From: Sphingobium sp. AS12
Lineage (GTDB): Bacteria > Pseudomonadota > Alphaproteobacteria > Sphingomonadales > Sphingomonadaceae
Assembly: GCF_019097845.1 (NCBI RefSeq)
Contig: NZ_JAHRGM010000016.1
Coordinates: 62,001-126,000, forward strand
DNA length: 64,000 nt
Direction: 5' to 3'
The notes under the pieces: model-generated
Told to the model about the DNA's origin: nothing
The model's database searches: none
What the model saw: only the letters and a program-made list of their open reading frames with translations
Translations under genes and position numbers: made by a program
In this document: positions 61,442 through 64,000 of the stretch, piece by piece
Layout: every line of letters begins with the position of its first letter
Position numbering within the stretch: the first letter of the stretch is position 1

Positions 61442-62035
61442 TCAGGCTTTGCGGCGTGTCCGCGGCGCCCATTTTTTTGCGAGCGTTTCCAGCCTTGCCT
61501 CGATCAGGGGGATATCGGGCTGGGCGTTGGGATCATGGTCGTCGCCGAGGGTATTGAGCGCTTCTTCATGATATTCATGCTGGGGGTCGCCGAGCGCTTC
61601 GAGCTTTTCGGCATAGCCCCATGGCCCGCCACTGTCCTCCGGCGGCCGCATGCCTACTGCATCGAGGATGAGCGGATATGTCAGGTGCGGGCTTGCCGCG
61701 CTGACGCGCTCGATCTTGACGCTATGCTCCCAGGCGTCGCCAAAGTCGTAGAGATATCGGAATGTCTTGCGCCTCGTATCCGCCAGGATCTGGGCGAGAG
61801 TGGCCTTACGGGCGTCGAGCGGCCCGTCGAAGCCATATTCAGGATCAGGGATGCCGAAGCCGGTCTGCCCGAAGCTCATTTCCCACAGGTGAGAGTCCGT
61901 CCACGAGAAGGCGGTCTGGATGACGGCGTGCAGACGGTCGAGGCGGATATGGAGCGGCACCTCCAGCGTTCGGCTGACGGCCGGTGTGACATCGTCCAGC
62001 GTAATCTTCATCCGCACCACAGTGCCGTTGCTCAC
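61442..62035 (-). CDS. pRiA4b ORF-3-family protein
   Basis: This 197-residue protein matches the pRiA4b ORF-3 family (VPLHIRLDRLHAVIQTAFSW, YLYDFGDAWEHSVKIER). Its function is unknown. Such genes are frequent near IS elements. The GTG start at 62035 overlaps the stop of the IS66 remnant (GTGA); an ATG at 62077 would lie inside that remnant. Confidence 0.8.
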   Translation of the reverse strand: MSNGTVVRMKITLDDVTPAVSRTLEVPLHIRLDRLHAVIQTAFSWTDSHLWEMSFGQTGFGIPDPEYGFDGPLDARKATLAQILADTRRKTFRYLYDFGDAWEHSVKIERVSAASPHLTYPLILDAVGMRPPEDSGGPWGYAEKLEALGDPQHEYHEEALNTLGDDHDPNAQPDIPLIEARLETLAKKWAPRTRRKA

Positions 62036-62200
62036 GCAGCCTTCTCCAGATCGTTGCTCAGCTTTGATGCCTGCCATCTCGAGGGTAAAAAGTCATCGAT
62101 CCGATTGATCGGGTAGTTGCCGATGCGCTCGATGACGTCGGTGAACCACGCTTCAGGCTCGACGCCGTTGAGGCGGCATGTACCGGCCAGCGCAGGTTTC
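62032..62200 (-). pseudogene. IS66-family transposase C-terminal remnant
   Basis: The reading frame contains ALAGTCRLNGVEPEAWFTDV and ERIGNYPINRIDDFLP, the end of an IS66-type TnpC. Everything upstream of about 62200 is missing. It is joined there to a different sequence, and its stop is coupled to the pRiA4b gene. Confidence 0.7.
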
Positions 62201-62266
62201 GCGCAAAATATCGGTATCCCGTGCATTCTCCACCAGCGAACGCAAGTGCATGGTGGGTTCGATCAT
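62198..62266 (-). pseudogene. Possible IS256-family transposase N-terminal fragment
   Basis: On the minus strand from 62266, the frame reads MIEPTMHLRSLVENARDTD then ILRE, which resembles IS256-type transposase starts (LRSLVEKxxDADLLRE). After about 62200, the sequence becomes the IS66 remnant. It is short, so the identity is tentative. Confidence 0.4.
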
Positions 62267-62751
62267 CGCGCTTCCTTCAGTCAGGTCCGAGCTTTGCAAC
62301 CCAAAGCTGTTCGAAAATCACGGTGACCACGTCAGACCCAGTTATTCCACTCTTTGGGACACGATCCACGACTTGCCCATGAATGCCAACGGCCAGTTGT
62401 CAGCGCCATATTGTCGCCGTTCGGGTGATCGAGACATTTGGCTTATGCCAGTTTTTCATGCTCATGTCCGTTGCCTATGGCCGTTCCTCATCCTTCTAAA
62501 ATACAATTAAAATCATAGACGTGTGCATGCTCATCTCACGGCACTGATCCATTCTTGCTATCGATGCTTGAGCGAGAAGGAATGTTAGCTTTGAGTCGGG
62601 ATGCGTTACAGCGGATGAGCGTCTAATTTGATTTGAAGAGCCCGCGTCCACCATGCTCAATGGTGGCGACTGAGGCCTGCGCTTTAGCCATTGTGCGACC
62701 TGATCCATGTTCCTCAATTGACCACTGCTGAGACTATGCCCATCAGCCTCT
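62267..62751. other. AT-richer non-coding stretch
   Basis: This 485-bp stretch has no convincing coding frame and is visibly less GC-rich than the backbone. Short frames (for example 62178-62510 plus) lack homology I can recognise. It is probably decayed mobile DNA between the IS remnants and the DUF6492-like gene. Confidence 0.5.
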
Positions 62752-64000
62752 TTAAGCCGCGAGACAGGCCAGATATGTCTGCATCGGTTGCAAAACGTCA
62801 CAGGCCGGCTTCTGGAAAAGATAGCCGAAATATCCATCTTGTCCGGTCGGCGCTGCGCCATCGAGCAGTTGGCCGGGTTCCACGATCGGGCGGAGAATGC
62901 AGGGTTCGATCGGCTTAAATAACTGGGGATGGCAATATGTTACGAATGCGCCATACCAGGCAAACTCATAGGGGCTGAATGCGATCAAACCACAAAAGTT
63001 GCTGTAGCCGAACGCCGCCGCACGCGCTTCGAGTGCCAGGCAGATATCTGAACTGAATATGCCGTTGCACCCGATATAGTGATACTTTAGTGGCTCAAGG
63101 CGTGGACTGAAATGTTCGTCAATGGCATCAAATGCCACGCCGGCTGAAACGATATTTCCTTTTAGCCAACATTTTTCATCTGTATCAATGAAGTGCTGAT
63201 TTATTTCTTTCCGGTCTTGTGGACGGGCCGTTGTACACAAAATGCCATCACGGAATAACGCGGTGCCGAAATCGAACGGTTGCGTAAAGAACTGAGCCGA
63301 GTCGCACGTCAGATAATGGCGCGACAAACCAAGCTTGGAGAAGGCTAGCTTGACAACCTGCTGTACATGCCAACCGTCAAAATGAGCGGGTGGGACATTC
63401 CCGGTATTTTCCAGAACCCAATCTTCATACAGTATGACCGGCAATCTTTCGACGAACCCTGTAACAGAAGCGCTCCCGAATAGCCGATCGAATATCATCT
63501 CATCCTGCTTTGGTATGACAAGATAGAAGGGAACTTCAGGTTTCACATAAGTAAGGTAGGATCCGAACAATATCACAGACCAATGCGCATCATTGGCATA
63601 GCTCTTGTTCAGAAGAGCATAATCTCGCTCGATGTCGCGCTTCTGGACGCGGACGCCCCGGAACTCAAGCCGCGTATCAATTGCTACTTTCAGCCGGATT
63701 TCGAGATCGCTGACGTCCTGGGGGATATGCAGAGAGAAAATCGTCATGAGGCCGGGTCCGGCCTGTGTTGTTATGTCGGTTTTCGACAACTCATGCAGAC
63801 CTGAATTGCAAACAACGTCCACTACTGCGCCTGCGCCGGAATTTTCCACCTCGCCAAGAACAGTCACGGTGTAGATCCCAGCTTTGCAGGCACGATAGGG
63901 GCCGCAGACGAGGAAGCCGGGTTTGCTATTCGTCCGGATCGACTGATCGTCCCGATGGCCGTTCAGGATGAAGCTGTCATAATCGCCAACAGTCAGATCC
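62752..64000 (-). CDS. DUF6492-like glycosyltransferase-type protein, 5' end missing
   Basis: The frame is open without a stop from 62752 to the window edge (415 codons plus one base), so the true start is beyond 64000; the GTG at 63867 is internal. The N-terminal visible part (FILNGHRDDQSIRTNSKPGF, YTVTVLGEVENSGAGAVVDV) looks like a beta-sandwich carbohydrate-associated domain. The C-terminal part fits DUF6492 (HYLTCDSAQFFTQPF, YHYIGCNGIFS). It is probably involved in surface polysaccharide. Codon use is AT-richer than the backbone. Confidence 0.65.
   Translation of the reverse strand, partial: DLTVGDYDSFILNGHRDDQSIRTNSKPGFLVCGPYRACKAGIYTVTVLGEVENSGAGAVVDVVCNSGLHELSKTDITTQAGPGLMTIFSLHIPQDVSDLEIRLKVAIDTRLEFRGVRVQKRDIERDYALLNKSYANDAHWSVILFGSYLTYVKPEVPFYLVIPKQDEMIFDRLFGSASVTGFVERLPVILYEDWVLENTGNVPPAHFDGWHVQQVVKLAFSKLGLSRHYLTCDSAQFFTQPFDFGTALFRDGILCTTARPQDRKEINQHFIDTDEKCWLKGNIVSAGVAFDAIDEHFSPRLEPLKYHYIGCNGIFSSDICLALEARAAAFGYSNFCGLIAFSPYEFAWYGAFVTYCHPQLFKPIEPCILRPIVEPGQLLDGAAPTGQDGYFGYLFQKPACDVLQPMQTYLACLAA

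Noticed and set aside
61342-61557. Small plus-strand frame after hipA
   Set aside because: The first 35 residues look protein-like, but it then runs into antisense of the pRiA4b gene; too weak to call, possibly a decayed fragment.
58112-64000. Second attachment site copied from the tRNA-Thr 3' end
   Set aside because: No repeat of the tRNA 3' sequence was found before the window edge.

Overview
The window is GC-rich chromosomal DNA from an alphaproteobacterium, most likely a member of the Sphingomonadaceae (Sphingobium/Sphingomonas type). This is inferred from the protein families, the fab gene cluster and the palindromic repeats; no rRNA or species marker is present. The host backbone on the left (1-12355) holds a MacA/MacB/NodT-type efflux operon on the minus strand, a fatty-acid synthesis cluster (fabD, an enoyl-CoA hydratase, fabG, acpP, fabF) interrupted by a convergent GT87-type membrane glycosyltransferase gene, mltG, a tandem pair of small four-helix membrane proteins, and a peroxiredoxin gene coupled to the 5' part of a 2H phosphoesterase (2'-5' RNA ligase-like) gene.

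From 12356 to 51154 lies a complete-looking 38.8-kb Mu-like (transposable, D3112/B3-type siphovirus) prophage. Its ends can be read to the base: a 5-bp target duplication CAAGG on both sides, TGT...ACA termini, and matching 13-bp transposase-site-like repeats that begin 10 bp inside each end. Removing the prophage and one CAAGG restores one continuous 2H phosphoesterase frame of 167 codons. The phage is inverted relative to the window. Its immunity end is on the right: an S24 repressor and three short genes on the plus strand, three palindromic operators, and a Ner-like regulator on the minus strand. The rest reads leftward: early genes (ParB-MucR-like fusion, DNA methyltransferase, MuA-type transposase, MuB-type ATPase, DUF3164, DnaA domain IV-like protein, GemA), a Mor/C-type activator, a lysis cassette (lysozyme, Rz, embedded Rz1), head packaging (gp25-28-like, portal-MuF fusion, HK97 protease and capsid), head-tail connectors, tail tube, tape measure, tail tip and tail fibres with SGNH-type domains. 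Two 40-bp elements, 32/40 identical, sit just upstream of the lysozyme and capsid genes and are the best candidates for activator-dependent late promoters.

The right-hand host region (51155-58111) has the 3' part of the broken 2H gene, a ferredoxin-reductase-type flavoprotein, an nrtABD-like nitrate transporter operon preceded by an ANTAR-type leader and terminator, a 146-bp palindromic MITE-like element that supplies the stop codon of a PAS-type regulator, and tRNA-Thr(CGT). From 58112 onward the DNA looks acquired: a broken tRNA-adjacent integrase gene, a HipBA toxin-antitoxin pair behind three near-identical operators, a pRiA4b ORF-3 gene, IS66 and possible IS256 remnants, and an AT-richer segment ending in a partial DUF6492-like gene that runs off the window.

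The most novel-looking items are the ParB-MucR-like fusion, the paired late-promoter elements next to a Mor/C activator, the stand-alone DnaA domain IV protein in the phage, a candidate Acb2/Tad1-hairpin anti-defence protein among the head-tail genes, a secreted protein downstream of the repressor, and the inserted AT-rich segment in fabG.
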